In this document: in pieces, positions 21,340 to 33,704 of the stretch
How the letters are laid out: every line of letters starts with the position of its first letter
Position numbering within the stretch: the stretch's first letter is position 1
Assembly (NCBI RefSeq): GCF_014898055.3
Contig: NW_023601212.1
Coordinates: 55,416,329 to 55,480,328 of the forward strand
Direction: 5' to 3'
Source: Talpa occidentalis
Taxonomy: Eukaryota; Chordata; Mammalia; Eulipotyphla; Talpidae
DNA length: 64,000 nucleotides
Program-made: the position numbers and the translations under genes
Notes under the pieces: generated by a model
The model's input: only the letters and a program-made list of their open reading frames with translations
The model's database searches: none
Told to the model about the DNA's origin: nothing

Positions 21340-21535
21340 AAAACTTAAATAAGGGACCAGGAAAATGAATAACTATAAGAAAGTGAAAATCAAAATCAAC
21401 AAAAAACTATGAACCAGAGACACTTTTAGGGGGGCGGGGGCGGGAGGGGAGGGATTGGATTCAGAATGGGGGGGCTGCAATTGTATGGGGAATATAACAA
21501 TAAAATTTATAAAAAAAAAAAAAAAGCTTTAACTC

Positions 21536-21921
21536 ACTACTGAATAATGAAAGATAGTAAAGAAAGAGCTCAGCCTTGCAGCTATGACCACCAAGATCAA
21601 GGAATAAATCCTTCTGTGAGTCATTATCATGCTCTTTACATTTATTACTAAATGTGAAAGAAATGTATTAAGTGTATTACATGTACACATGTAAATAGAC
21701 AGTAGATATTCCCCCCCAGGATCCTAAAAGAAAATGTCCATACTGAGTTAAAAGTCTGGAGATTATACTAGAAAATGAAGGTTAATTAAGTGGCATGATT
21801 ATTTAAAATCCCTTAATTTAATACACATAAGGTACAACGAGATATTAAAGAACTATTGACCTTTAACACCAACAAGAGACCAGAAAAGACAGATAAATTG
21901 ATGAGGTCAGAATTGTGCCTG
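21536..21921. other. Non-coding DNA, nothing recognised
   Basis: Unique-looking AT-rich sequence between the L1 target duplication and an LTR-1. Confidence 0.55.
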
Positions 21922-22357
21922 TGTAGGGTAAGGTAAAAAGTATCAGGCTTTTCTGCCCTCCCGCCATTAGGAGGATGACGGAGCCCTGTGGTTCTGAATG
22001 CATGCCTGATGGCGGGCACCTGGAGTGGGGTGTGGGCCTATACAGATGGGATTCACCTGGGCTAAGACTGGGTTTTTAAGGGCAGCGTCACGGAGATGCC
22101 AGCAGGGGCAGAGAAGCCGAGAGAGAAGCCAAGCCATGAGAAGAGCAGAGAGAACATGAGAGAAGGCTGGAGAGCCCAGAGTGAAGACTTGCCAGGGCCT
22201 GAGAGGCCTACCAGCTTCCTGGCCCCCCAGCACTCCTGCCTACAGTGTACCTGGTAATCCCAGTGAAAGCCTGCAAAAGCTACTGAGGGCTCCAGGACTC
22301 CTTCTTTACCCGGTCTGCTGGATCAGAAAACCTGCACTGTGCATTCCTCCCCTTACA
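21922..22357 (+). mobile_element. LTR-1 solo LTR, copy 4
   Basis: 436 bp, TGTAGGGTAAGG...CCTTACA. The flanks GCCTG (21917-21921) and GCATG (22358-22362) differ at one base, a worn 5-bp duplication. It has the same TTTTTAAGG box (near 22072) and a shorter purine array (22107-22170). Confidence 0.9.
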
Positions 22358-22362
22358 GCATG

Positions 22363-23065
22363 TAAGTGGTGTCAGGAGTAGTCTGGAAATTTCGCCTAAT
22401 TTCCCAGTAAAAAGGAAATTTTTTTTTTAAGTCATAGTGCTTGTTTTCTGGGTAGTTCCTAATTATTTTTGTTTATGAGAATCAGAACATAAATACTGGA
22501 AAATCAAATTATGTGGATATAACCATGCCAAAGTGGAAATCAAAGAGTATGGGTAATTTGGAGTTTGTGCCTTTCTCATTTACCTATTTCTTGCAAGACT
22601 TTGGGGATAAATGACATGCTTGTGCCTCAGGTTAATTCATTGAGTAATCAAGTACAGAGTGTACTATAGTTTGTCTATAAGGTGATACAAAATATTGGAC
22701 TAATTTTTCCTGAAAACAAACTATCTTGAATATAATAGCAATGAAGCTATGCCAGCACGACTTTCTTTTCATTACCCCATTCAATGGAATTTTATTTGGA
22801 ATACTTCTGGGATGGTAATTTCTAATGCCTTCAGTATTTAGGTTTAACTGCTTATTTTAAAATAGATAAGACCTTAGAGGCAAAATGAGCCAGGATGTTA
22901 GTAATAGTTATATTCATTTATCAAAAGAAAGGCGTTAGATTGACCCAGAGTAATGTTGCTGCTAAGTTTGCTTTTTCCTAACTCAAGAAAATGTAATAAT
23001 TTTCTGAATCTCTCGTAAACTTCGGGCATGATGTCTCTGTATTGAATTATATAGTCAGTTTTAGG
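22363..23065. other. Non-coding DNA, nothing recognised
   Basis: No repeat family or coding region was assigned. Confidence 0.5.
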
Positions 23066-23076
23066 GAGGTTTAATT

Positions 23077-23366
23077 AATTAATTTTTTACCTTTTTTTAA
23101 AAAAAATATTTAATTTATTTATACAAGCACTGGGTACAGTCAGAAGTGCGGAGGGTAAGAGAATTCACTGAGCCAGAATGGGGAGCAGAGCAGGCAGAAG
23201 GCCCGAGGTACACTGCTGAGGAGAGCAGCGGGCTGCAGGAGAGGTCTGCACACCATGTGGGACCCTCCCCGGTGGCTGGGTTGCAGCCGGGGATCGAACC
23301 GGTGCTGCAGAGGCTGCGGGCAGCTTCGCAACCCAGCGCTCAACTGCTGCGCCACCGGGGAGGCCC
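23077..23366 (-). mobile_element. SINE-B copy
   Basis: Reversed, with a good head (GCGCCACCGGGGAGGCCC) and B box. The duplication GAGGTTTAATT lies at 23066-23076 and 23367-23377. Confidence 0.93.
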
Positions 23367-23377
23367 GAGGTTTAATT

Positions 23378-23834
23378 TATATACAGCAAAAATCATCCCT
23401 TTTGGATGTAGAGCTTGTTGAGTTGTAACAAATGCAAAAGATAATCACCAGATAATGGAAATATAAAACATTTCTACAATTCCTAAGAGTTCCTCCTGTC
23501 CCTTTGCAGTCCATCCCCCTCCCCATACCCTGGCAAGGGCTGATCTGATTTGTTTCTGTAGTCGTGCTTTTCCTAAGGAATGTAATTTATTATGTCTTTC
23601 CGAATGGCTTTATTCACTTAGCAAAATGCTTTTGAATTACATGGTTTCGTCCATCAGAAGTGCATTCCATTTAGTTGTTTTGTCATATTTTTATGTTTGA
23701 GTATGACCCGATTCCTCTATTCTTGCACCCATTGATGGATGACTTTTTATTGTGATAAAATACATATAACATAAAATTAATCATCTTAAAGTGTACAATT
23801 CAGTAGCACTTACTACATTTTCAACCATTAGAGG
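23378..23834 (-). mobile_element. Old L1 3' UTR-type sequence, left part
   Basis: Contains the familiar old-L1 text TGTGATAAAATACATATAAC, CATCTTAAAGTGTACAATTC. It resumes at about 24285 (CACAAAATGCAACAATCACC, AAAAGGAAACCC) after an LTR-like insertion. Confidence 0.55.
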
Positions 23835-24285
23835 TGGGGTTGTTCATTTCACCACCTCCACCCTCACCCTCCACTGTCCTTTTAAAGCACAAAGTAACAA
23901 GGTCATGAGGCATAATTCTTGGAATCTTTTGAAGCATTTTTCAGGTGATTGGCAACACCTGTCACTCTAGCGATTGTTAAGGCCCAGTTAATAACATTGA
24001 TAGATGTTGCGAAGACTAGAACCAAGACATTGACACCTGTCAGTTAACTAGACCATCTGGCACCTCCCAGAGACTTCATCCAGAGTCCCTGATGCACATT
24101 CCTCCTTCCCCTTTATGTACCCTTTCAAATGGTGGCTGGAGGGTCAGCCTTTTCTGAGTGAGTTAACTGCTGTGTTCCCTGTGGAAGCACTACCTGTAAT
24201 TAAACTTTCTTTGTGAAAATTCATGTGGTTCAGTCCTTGAGTGACTATCAGAACAACAGGTTCAGGTCAGCAACAAATTCACAAA
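23835..24285 (+). mobile_element. Probable LTR insertion in old L1
   Basis: An LTR-like block interrupts the L1 text. It has a late AATTAAACTTTCTT signal (near 24198) and contains CACCTGTC motifs. The exact ends and the target duplication are not clear, so limits are approximate. Confidence 0.4.
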
Positions 24286-25140
24286 ATGCAACAATCACCA
24301 ACCACTCTTTAATTCTGGAATATTTTCATCTCAAAAGGAAACCCTATTACCCACCAAGCAGTCACTTACTGTTTCCTATACCCATCTGCTTGTGTTTCTG
24401 TAAATGTGCCTCTTCTGGATACGTCATATAAAAGGAATCATACAATATGTGCCTTTTATGTCTTGTTTATTTCACTCAGCATAATGTTTTCAAGTTTTAT
24501 CCATGTTGTAGTATGTGTCAGTACTTTGTTCCTTTTTTTATGGCTGAATAGCATTCCTCTGTATGGCATACCACATTTTATTCATTCATCAGTTGATGAC
24601 CATTTAGATTGTCTCCATTTTCCAACTATTGTAAATGAGGATACTATAAATGTCCTTTTTTTAAAAAAAATTGAAGTGACATTGCATTATAACATAAGTT
24701 TCAGGTGTGCATCATTATAAATCAGCATCTGTATATACCATGTTAAATTCACCACTAAAAGTCCAGGACTACCTTCAATATACAATTGTATTCTTATCTG
24801 TCCTTTTCCTCTATATACCACATATGGGTGAACTCATACCATGTTTGTCTTTTTCCCTCTGACTTATTTCACTAAGCAAAACGCCCTCTAGGATGCTCAC
24901 TAAGCATTTCACTAGTGTTTATTTCGCTAAACACCCTCTAGGAGGCATTGTTGTTGCAAATGGCAGGACTTCATCTCTTACAGCTGAGTAGTATTCCACT
25001 GTGTCCATTTTGTCTATCTGTGTGTGTATGTATGTATACACCACCTCTTAATCCAATCATCTGTCAGTGGGCAGTGAGGTTGTGTCCAGCTCTTGGCCAT
25101 TGTAAATAGTATTGCAAAAAGCACAGGGGAGCATGTATCA
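24286..25140 (-). mobile_element. Old L1 3' end sequence
   Basis: A second old-L1 3' UTR (about 24660-25140) contains ATTATAACATAAGTTTCAGG, CATCATTATAAATCAGCATC and CTTATTTCACTAAGCA. A short local duplication of the text around ACACCCTCTAGGA (near 24880-24945) is visible. Related copies lie at 40861-41045 and 52430-52900. Confidence 0.6.
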
Positions 25141-25837
25141 CTTCAAAGCAGTGCTTTTATGTTCTGGAGTAAATATCAGAAGATAACTGGATCGTATGGG
25201 ATTTCTGTTTTTTGTTTTTGAAAAATCTCCAAGCTGCTTTGCATAATGATTGCACCAGTTTACATTCCCACAACCTTGCACAAGGGTTCTTTCCACATCC
25301 TCTCCAACACTTGTTTTTTTTTTTTTTTTGGATAGTAACCATTCTCACAGGTATGAGTTGATACTTCATTGTTGTTTTGATTTTCATTTCCCTGTGAACT
25401 GTCTTGGATAACTTTTGTTTGAACAACTTCAGTTGTTTCTGCTTATATAACCTATGGTGTACCATAGGTAATCCAGTGTTCAACTCATTGAGAAGCTGTA
25501 TAACTATTTTCCACAGAAGCTGCAGTATTATATATTCCCACCAGCAATATATAAGGGTTCCTATTTCTTCACATCCTCATAAACACTCGTTATTTTCCTT
25601 TTAAAAACATTTTATTATAGCAATTTTAGTGGATCTGAAGCAATATCTCAATGTGATTGCTGTTTGCATTTTCCTAAAGATGGTGAGCATTTTTTCATGT
25701 ATTGATCATTTGTATAGCTTCCTTGAAGAAATGTATATTCAAGTTCTCTGCCCATTTTTAAGTTGAGTTGTTGGTATTTTGTTTTGGAATTGTAAGTGTT
25801 CTTTATGTATTTTGGATATATGTTCATTATCAAATAT
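25141..25837 (-). mobile_element. Old L1 ORF2 remnants
   Basis: Reversed, decayed L1 ORF2 text such as CATTCCCACAACC, CCATTCTCACAGGTATGAG and the later AGCATTTTTTCATGT, ending near the SINE head at 25838. Stops are present in all frames. Confidence 0.55.
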
Positions 25838-25900
25838 ATGCAGAGGCTGCGGACAGCTCCATAGTGCTGTACTTAACTCCTTACACCACCAGGGAGGCCC
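25838..25900 (-). mobile_element. SINE-A head fragment
   Basis: Only the tRNA-like head survives (GCAGAGGCTGCGGACAGCTC to ACCACCAGGGAGGCCC). The body and tail are missing, so this is a 3'-deleted copy about 63 bp long. Confidence 0.75.
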
Positions 25901-26015
25901 TGAACTTTTTGGTAAGAAAGACAAGGTAGTCTTATTAATGTCAATAATTCATTTAAAATACATTTGAACCCATCTATTTATGAAAACGTAATTTAGATTC
26001 TAAAATACATTTTTT

Positions 26016-26294
26016 GGGGGCCTTCCTGGTGGTGCAAGGGGTTAAGCACCGCTCTATAAAGCAATCCGCAGCCTCTGCAGTGCCAGTTCTACCCCCGCTG
26101 GCCGTGGAGACACCCACATGGCATGGCAGACCTCTCCTGTCTCGCCTGCTGCTCCCCTCAGCGGTGTATTTCAGTCAGTCTGCCTGTTTTGTTACCCGCT
26201 CTGTTTCTGGTGAATCCTCTCACCCCCTTCATCTCTGGCCTTGTATGCAAGACCCCAGGTCTTGTATGCATAAATAAATAAATCTTTAAAAAAA
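26016..26294 (+). mobile_element. SINE-A copy
   Basis: Full-length. The duplication TAAAATACATTTTT lies at 26001-26014 and 26295-26308. Confidence 0.92.
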
Positions 26295-26408
26295 TAAAAT
26301 ACATTTTTGGAAATATTTGGGTGTGGAAGGGTGAGAGATTGTTTTCCATTCACTCAAATTCCTTACATACCAGGGAGGAAAAAATACAAGTTTAAAATGC
26401 GGCTTCAT

Positions 26409-26579
26409 TGTAATAGAGTGGTCCTCAGGGGAAGGGGGAGGTTCCAGGTTCCCTGCCCCTCCCAAGGAAGGGTGAAGCTGAGCAAGAAGGAGGTGAAGAA
26501 TGAGAGACTGGAAAAAGGAATAAGGATGGAGAGCCAGAAGGATGGAAGAGGCACATGCAGCAGAGAGATATGTGAAGAA
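26409..26579 (+). mobile_element. LTR-2-type LTR, left part
   Basis: TGTAATAGAGTGGTCCTCAG matches the LTR-2 start, and it stays alignable with 2732-2900 (GGGGGAGGTTCC, GGAGGAGGCGC-like text, ACGTGAAGAA). The RPSA retrocopy is inserted at 26580-27662. The remainder is at 27663 onward. Confidence 0.65.
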
Positions 26580-26595
26580 GCCACACTTGCTTCTT

Positions 26596-27646
<1,051 letters not shown>

Positions 27647-27662
27647 GCCACACTTGCTTCTT

Positions 27663-27775
27663 GACCTTGGAATTTGTACCAGGTACTTGGGGACATGGAA
27701 AGACACTTGAAAGAGATAAGTGTTTGGGCAAGGAGTGGGGGCTTAGTTTTTAAATTTGGTAATGATATCACAACA
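27663..27775. mobile_element. LTR fragment, composite of LTR-2 and LTR-3 text
   Basis: The start (GACCTTGGAATTTGTAC) can be read as a poor continuation of LTR-2. The end (GGGCAAGGAGTGGGGGCTTA, then ATATCACAACA at 27775) is the reverse complement of the LTR-3 U3 start seen at 28948. Two LTR families seem fused here, and the border cannot be placed exactly. Confidence 0.45.
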
Positions 27776-27917
27776 CCAAGGTCATCTATGTAAATATGCA
27801 TGTGAGTTACTGTAATTCCATGGTAATTCTGTATTAGAGCATTCTTTATCATTACCTGATTGGAGTTTCCAATTATTGACTTTACTAAAATGTACAGTTA
27901 AGAAAGCCTTAACTTGG

Positions 27918-28184
27918 GCCTCTCCGGTGGCACAGTGGTTGAGCGCTGGGTTGTGAAGCTGCCCGCAGCCTCTGCAGCGCCGTTTCGATCCCTGGGCACC
28001 AGCGAGGGTCCCACATGGCGCGCAGACCTCTCCTGCCACCCGCTGCTCCCCTCAGCAGTGTACTTCGGTCCTTCTGCCTGTTCTGCTCCCCACTCTGGCT
28101 CTGGTGAATTCTCTCACCCTCTTGTGCTTCTGACTGTACCCAGTGCTTGTATAAATAAATGAATAAATCTTTAAAAAAAAAAAA
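27918..28184 (+). mobile_element. SINE-B copy, well preserved
   Basis: The perfect 14-bp duplication AAAGCCTTAACTTG lies at 27904-27917 and 28185-28198. The pol III boxes are intact. Confidence 0.95.
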
Positions 28185-28198
28185 AAAGCCTTAACTTG

Positions 28199-28947
28199 AA
28201 TTTCTCAATTTTATTCTCTAATGTGTCTTAGGTGCCTGGAAAAATAGATAACAAATTTCAAATGACCAATTAATATAACTGTTGAATAAATTAAAAAATT
28301 TTTTACCAGAGATGTGATGTTTCTCTATTTCTCAAAAAATAATTTAAATTTAAGGTCCCAAATTCATGTACATGCAATAATATGGATGAATCTTGAAAGT
28401 ATTACTGTAAGTGAAATAAGCCAGACTCACAAAGTTACCAATGATTCCATTTATATGACATTTTGAAAAGGCAAAACAGATGAGTGGTGCCAGGGATGGG
28501 GGTTGGGGGGAAGTGTTGATTACAAAGGGACGGGGTGGTTTTGGAAGGAAATGGAACTGTTCCTTGTTTTGATCTTGGTGGTAGTTTCGAGACTCAAATC
28601 ATGTAAAATCATAGTGCATAGTTTTAGTAAAGTGTAGTTTTACTGTCTATAATCATTTTTTTAATGGAAAAAACTATTGCCCAAAGATTTCTAAGGATCC
28701 ACAAACACTTTATCACATTCATAAAGGCCTTTTCTACCCAGGGATCTCCTGGGTAACTTTACTGGTATGTGTTTTGTCATAATAATCCATGGGAAAGGCC
28801 ATTCAGCCCATGATGGAAATATTTATACCAGTAACTATTCTGGTATGATTGCTGGAGTTCTATGCTGATATCTACTTGTCCCCTTCTAATATCTGCTTCT
28901 CATGTAGGACTTCAGTGATTTGTCCTAACTAAATTTTATTGCTTTTT
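28199..28947. other. Non-coding DNA, nothing firmly recognised
   Basis: Around 28360-28660 there is text reminiscent of an old L1 terminus (TAATATGGATGAATCTTGAA, GTGAAATAAGCCAGACTCAC, GATTCCATTTATATGACATT), but it is too worn to delimit. Confidence 0.4.
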
Positions 28948-29616
28948 TGTTGTGGTATCATTACTAAATTTAAAAACTGAACCCCCACTCCTTGCTCAGC
29001 AGGCAAGTTTGGGGAGTCTGAATAGTAAAAGGGAGTGGAGGGCCTCCCTAGTGGTGAAAGGGGTTAAGATGCAACCTATGAAGCTATCCACAGTCACTGC
29101 AGCACGAGTTTAATCTCCAGCCAGGGAGCTATCCACATGGCGCAGCAGACCTCTCCTGACTCGCCCGCTGCTCCCCTCAGCAGTGTATTTCAGTCAATCT
29201 GCCTGTTCTGTTCCCTGCTCTGTCTCTGGTGAATCCTCTTACCCCCCTCACCTCTGGCCTATGCCCCAGCTCTTGTATGCATAAATAAATCTAAAAAAAA
29301 AGAAAGAAAAGGAGTGGATGGAACAGCCAAGGAAACTGGAACATGATATCCTGAACATGATATCCACTAAATTGATACTGATCATTAGTCAGTGCACACC
29401 CAAAACTAGTCACCCTCAGTGCCAATCAATGACGCCCGTACTATAGAGTCTCAGGACATTTTCTGACTCTCTGTGCAGCAGACCTCTCCTGTCTCACCTG
29501 CTGCTTCTCTTTGCGATGTCTTTCAACAAACATACCTTTTCTGTTCTCCATTCTATCTCTGGTGAATTCTTTCACCCCCACACCTCTGGCCTAGAGTCCA
29601 GTACTTCCCCACAACA
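28948..29616 (+). mobile_element. LTR-3 solo LTR split by a SINE
   Basis: TGTTGTGGTATCATT...CCCCACAACA matches the minus-strand LTR at 4182-4605 at both ends (ACCCCCACTCCTTG; CTGCTTCTCTTTGCG; CCCCACAACA). A SINE occupies 29040-29305. Without it the LTR is about 400 bp. CTTTTT precedes and CTTTT follows, compatible with a 5-bp duplication. Its R-U5 part (about 29475-29616) again resembles the SINE body. Confidence 0.8.
29040..29305 (+). mobile_element. SINE-A copy inside LTR-3
   Basis: The flanks AAAAGGGAGTGGA (29027-29039) and AAAAGGAGTGGA (to 29319) are the target duplication. It is full-length and moderately diverged. Confidence 0.88.
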
Positions 29617-29857
29617 CTTTTTTTTCCCAGTTGTGGAAAGGACATTCCCAGGTAATTCTGAAAATACATATTTCCATCATGGGCTGAATGACCTTTCCCA
29701 TGGATTATTATGACAAAACACATTGGTTATGTCTAGGTTTGGGATAGTTAGGGTTTTCTTATTACACCGAAACTTGCCATAGTCCATGCTTCAAGAAAAA
29801 TGCTGTATTTTAGAAATGTTTAATGTCTGAGTTAGGAACTCTAGGGAAGCAAAAATT
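29617..29857. other. Non-coding DNA, nothing recognised
   Basis: A short stretch between two LTRs, without identifiable repeats. Confidence 0.5.
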
Positions 29858-29941
29858 TGTCACCCCAAAACATGTCTTTTTGACAAAAACTTGATTTCAG
29901 GGAGGAACTCTGAAGACTGGGGGAAAGTTGCTTTTGATGTT

Positions 29942-30211
29942 GTACTTTTTTTAAGATATTATTTATGCATAGAAAAGCTGGGGTGCAGGCCAGAGATGCA
30001 AGGGGATGGAAGGATTCGGCAGAGACAGAGTGGGCAGCAGAACAGGCAGATGTACTAAAATACACTGCTGAGGGGAGCAGCAGTTGAGAGAGGAGAGGTC
30101 TGCTGTACAACGTGGGTCAGTTTTTCGGGCAGAGGATCTAACTTGTGTTGCAGTGGCTGGCGACAGCCTCAAACTGCTGAGACTTAAGCCCCTGTGCCAC
30201 CATGAAGGCCC
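29942..30211 (-). mobile_element. SINE-A copy inside LTR-4
   Basis: The duplication TGCTTTTGATGTT lies at 29929-29941 and 30212-30224. Confidence 0.9.
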
Positions 30212-30351
30212 TGCTTTTGATGTTTATGTAAACTCCTCTCTATAAATGTCTGCTCCAGAAAACCTAATCCTTTTAGCTCTTTTCCAAAAGAGAATGCAGA
30301 AGCACCTTTATTTTCCCCAGTAAACATCTTAACTGCATCCCCATATCTTTT

Positions 30352-30632
30352 TTTAGATGTAATTTTTTTCAAATATTTATTTATAGAAGAACTGGGGTAC
30401 AGGCCAGAAGCACAGGAGGGTGAGAGAATTCACCAGAGACAGAGCGGGGAGCAGAACAGGCAGACGGACTAAAGACATTGCTGAGGGGAGCAGTGGGCGA
30501 GACAGGAGAGGGCTGCCTTGCCATGTGGGTATCTCTCTGGCCAGCCAGGAATCTGAAATTGAACCTGCGCTGCAGAGGCTGCAGACAGCTTCACAGTGCT
30601 GCGCTCAACCCGCTGCACCACCGGGGAGGCCC
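30352..30632 (-). mobile_element. SINE-A copy inside LTR-4
   Basis: Reversed and full-length, ending CACCACCGGGGAGGCCC. The flanks CATCCCCATATCTT and GTATTCCCATTTCTT are a possible worn duplication. Confidence 0.85.
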
Positions 30633-30892
30633 TGTATTCCCATTTCTTCCCCAACTCCCTTGTCTTAGCTGAACTATTTAAGAGACAACCAAAGCCACAC
30701 CGGCAAGTTACTCATACTGGGGCTCTTCCATGTTTATAGGAGGCATGTATGCTGTTGTTAAACTTCTATATGGCTTTTTTCTCATCAATCTGTCTGATGC
30801 TTGTTTGATTATTTGCCAGCCTAGAAGGACCCAGAGGCTTATGGGATGATTTCCTTTGTGCCCAGACAAAAACTACCTTCTGCTCACCAAAC

Positions 30893-30990
30893 TCAAAAGC
30901 TTCTGCATAGCAAAAGAGACAATTAACAAAGTAACATGGCGGCCTACAGAGTGGGGAAAAAAAATTGCAAAGCATATATTGGGTAAGGGT
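30893..30990 (+). mobile_element. Short L1 ORF2 fragment
   Basis: About 100 bp of L1 ORF2 coding text (CAAAAGCTTCTGCATAGCAA, AGAGACAATTAACAAAG), with an A-rich run after it. It joins directly to the LTR-4 end. Confidence 0.6.
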
Positions 30991-31042
30991 TTAATGTAAT
31001 TTTTTTTTTTTTTTTAAAGTAACCATCTTAAGACTCTGAATA

Positions 31043-31270
31043 GGGCCTGCCTGCTGGTGGCGCAGCGGTTGAGCACTGGGTTGCGAAGCTGTCCGCAGCC
31101 TCTGCAGACCTCTCCTGCCGCTCGCTGCTCCCCTCAGCAGTGTACTTCGGTCCTTCTGCCTGCTCTGCTCCCCGCTCTGGCTCTGGTGAATTCTCTCACT
31201 CTCCCACGCTTCTGACTGTACCCAGTGCTTGTATAACTAAATAAATGAATCTTAAAAAAAAAAAAAAAAA
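31043..31270 (+). mobile_element. SINE-B copy with internal deletion
   Basis: 228 bp instead of about 275. GCCTCTGCAG runs straight into ACCTCTCCTGCC, so the B box and the head-body junction are gone. Flanks CTCTGAATA (31034-31042) and CTTTGAATA (31271-31279). Confidence 0.9.
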
Positions 31271-31279
31271 CTTTGAATA

Positions 31280-31575
31280 TATACATTATTTGCTTCCATT
31301 TAATAATAATAAAAAATGAAAGAAACTACCTTATATAGATCAGCCATACTCAAAACTCTCCAGAGATGGGCATCACAAAGAGGAAATTGTATCATCCTAT
31401 CTTTACTCTTACATATTCTGCCGCACTCCATGTATGCCTGGTTTCAAAGCATAGCGTAGAATCCTTTCACCACAGACCACTAGTCTCTATCCTCATATTT
31501 GCAGAGACTTCAAAGGAGTACACCTACTCCATTGCTCTAGCCTGTCAGCAGTGTCATAGCCATTGTCTAAAAAAT
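31280..31575. other. Non-coding DNA, nothing recognised
   Basis: The 72-codon open frame at 31366-31584 shows no recognisable protein and runs into the next SINE. Confidence 0.5.
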
Positions 31576-31583
31576 ATCAAATA

Positions 31584-31851
31584 GGGCCTCCCTGGTGGCA
31601 CAAGGTGTTAAGACACAACCTATGAAGCTAACTGCAGGCACTGCAACATGAGTTCAAACCCTGGCCAGGGAGATACCCACATGGTGCAGCAGACCTCTCC
31701 TGAGTCGCCCACTGCTCCCCTCAACAGTGTAATTCAGTTAATCTGCCTGTTCTGTTCCCCACTCTGTCTCTGGTGAATCCTCTCACTCCCCAACATGTCT
31801 GGCCTGTATCCCAGTTCTTGTATACATAAATACATAAATCTTTAAAAAAAA
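31584..31851 (+). mobile_element. SINE-A copy
   Basis: The duplication ATCAAATA lies at 31576-31583 and 31852-31859. Full-length. Confidence 0.9.
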
Positions 31852-31859
31852 ATCAAATA

Positions 31860-32924
31860 CTTCCTACTTTGGGAGTTTCAACTAGTCAATAATACAAGTA
31901 TGTGCTAGATAGAAAATTCATAAATATCTTGGGTTAAGATCCTAATGATATAACTTACTGCCATCAGCAGCGCATGATATAAATGTTGCCCCTTTAACTT
32001 CCCAGAAAAATTGCACTGGGACCAATTCCACTTATCATGAATTCTAGTACCTCCCTTTTCAGACTCTCTCCTTTCCCTAAATTTTCAGTTAACTCAAGGC
32101 CTTAATTCAAAAGTTCAGCCTGACATCCTTCCTATGGCAGAGACCATTAGCTGGTTACTAAATTAGGACTGCTAGATTTAGCATATAAAAATACAAGATG
32201 CACAAATATTACATAGAATATACTTGTGCCAATAACAACAACAACAAGAAATTGTTGTTTATCTGAAATTAAAATTTAACCTGGTGTCCTATATTTTCTT
32301 CTCTCTGGGCACAGAGTTTTACTGTATTTCTCAGTCTCTATTGTATTTAGGTGTGATCATATGACTGAGCCCTACTCATTCAAACCTCTCAAGCATAATT
32401 TCTCTTGCTCTTTTCCTTTCTGTCTTTGGATTCCATGTAGTAAAGTTGGTGAAGCCTTAAGATGGAAAGAACCTGGGAACCTCCATTACCACCTGAGTGA
32501 GAGGTACCCAGGAGAATCATCCAGGAATCTACATACCATTAACAAAGCATGAACTACTATTTAAGTAAGAAATTTGTATTGTGTGGTCACTGTGGTTAGA
32601 GGTTCTGTTATGGACCAAACCTAGGGGAAAAGGGGATGACCTAACATCCACTAAACAGAGACTTGGGTGTAATCAGAAGCCAGCCAAAAAGCAACCTATC
32701 TTCCCACTATTTTTTTCACGTCCATGTGGTGGCTTTGCTCAGCCCCTAGTTCCCAGCAGCCTGCCTTCAGAAAGTCAGAAGGTGGATTCCAGAAAGTTCT
32801 GTCTTTTACCAATGAGTTTGCTATGAGCATTATCCACCGGCTTGAAGGTTGTTGCTCACTGTTCCTCTTATGGTTTATTGCAGCACATGGTTTTAGATCA
32901 GTATCTTGAAGTGGAGTGCTACTG
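31860..32924. other. Non-coding DNA with weak old-repeat traces
   Basis: About 32165-32300 shows a partly palindromic A/T-rich motif (AAATTGTTGTTTATCTGAAA, GGTGTCCTATATTTTC), seen elsewhere at 37010-37075 and 42235-42320, probably an ancient DNA transposon. About 32340-32560 resembles an old repeat that I cannot name. No coding region is supported. Confidence 0.4.
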
Positions 32925-33222
32925 CATTGCCAGTTTGGGTTGCTATAACAAAATGCAATTGATTAAGTGGCTTATAAACAGCAGAAGTTTATTTCTTATA
33001 GTTCTAGAAGCTGGAAGTCCAAGGTCAAGACACCAGCAAATTCAGTGAGGGCTTGATTCCTGGTTCATAAATGGTCATCTTTCTGCTTTGTCTTCGTGTA
33101 GTACAAGGACACTATCCCATTTGTTAGGGCTCCACTTGCATGATGACCTCCCACTTCTGTCACCATGGAAATTAGCTTTCAACATTTGAATTTTGGGGAT
33201 ACAAACATTCTCTATAGCAACT
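32925..33222 (+). mobile_element. MLT1-type (ERVL-MaLR) LTR remnant
   Basis: It carries the familiar order of MLT1 text: TTGGGTTGCTATAACAAAAT, AGTGGCTTATAAACAGCAGA, AGTTCTAGAAGCTGGAAGTC, CCAAGGTCAAG, and later TTTGAATTTTGGGGATACA. The middle is shortened. Confidence 0.65.
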
Positions 33223-33244
33223 TCTATAATAAAATCCTAAAATT

Positions 33245-33503
33245 GGGGCATCCCTGGTGGCCTAGGGGTCAAGTCTCAGTGCTATCACTGCTACAGCCTG
33301 AGTTCTGTCCCTGGTTAGGGAGCAAATGCACATATGGCTTAGCAGACCTCTCCTGTCTCACCTGCTGCTCCCCTCAGCAGTGTATTTCAGTACACTTGCC
33401 TGTTCTGCTCCCCATTCTGTCTCTGGTGAATCCTCTCACTCCCTGCACCTATGGCCCACACCCCAGTTCTCCTATGCAAAAATAAATACAATTTTTAAAA
33501 AAC
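33245..33503 (+). mobile_element. SINE-A copy, diverged
   Basis: Head GGGGCATCCCTGGTGGCCTAG. The duplication CCTAAAATT lies at 33236-33244 and 33504-33512. The tail has AAAAATAAATACA instead of the usual ATAAATAAATAAA. Confidence 0.88.
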
Positions 33504-33704
33504 CCTAAAATTTGTGACATCTTTTAGTGTATGAGCAGTAGGAGGTAAGGAAACATATCCAAACCTAGAAAAATGGGGATGCATATTGTACAATGACAAA
33601 ACATTTGATAAAATGTCACTTTAATTAACTTAGAAGAATGGTGGTATGCCTAAATGAATTTATATTTCTGGGGCAGAGAGGTTTAATTTTGTCTTATCTT
33701 CCTC

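Larger units (their letters stand above)
15053..21520 (+). mobile_element. Full-length L1 retrotransposon
   Basis: 6468 bp, flanked by the perfect 15-bp duplication AAAAAGCTTTAACTC (15038-15052 and 21521-21535). It holds a GC-rich 5' UTR, ORF1, a 70-bp spacer, ORF2, a 3' UTR with a G-rich tract (about 21430-21475) and a poly(A) tail. Completeness and an identical target duplication point to a recent insertion. Nevertheless both ORFs carry frameshifts and stops, so it cannot mobilise itself. Fragments of the same subfamily lie at about 2326-2667 and 59069-61211. Confidence 0.95.
29858..30868 (+). mobile_element. LTR-4 solo LTR carrying two SINEs
   Basis: TGTCACCCCAAAACATG...TGCCCAGACA. After subtracting the SINEs at 29942-30211 and about 30352-30632, the LTR is near 460 bp. 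The same family in reverse lies at 34335-35430. No matching target duplication was found. No viral genes are present. Confidence 0.65.

Noticed and set aside
21430..21475. G-rich tract as an isolated quadruplex regulatory element
   Set aside because: It is the normal G-rich tract of the L1 3' UTR, also present (complement) at about 2395-2415 and 59140-59165.
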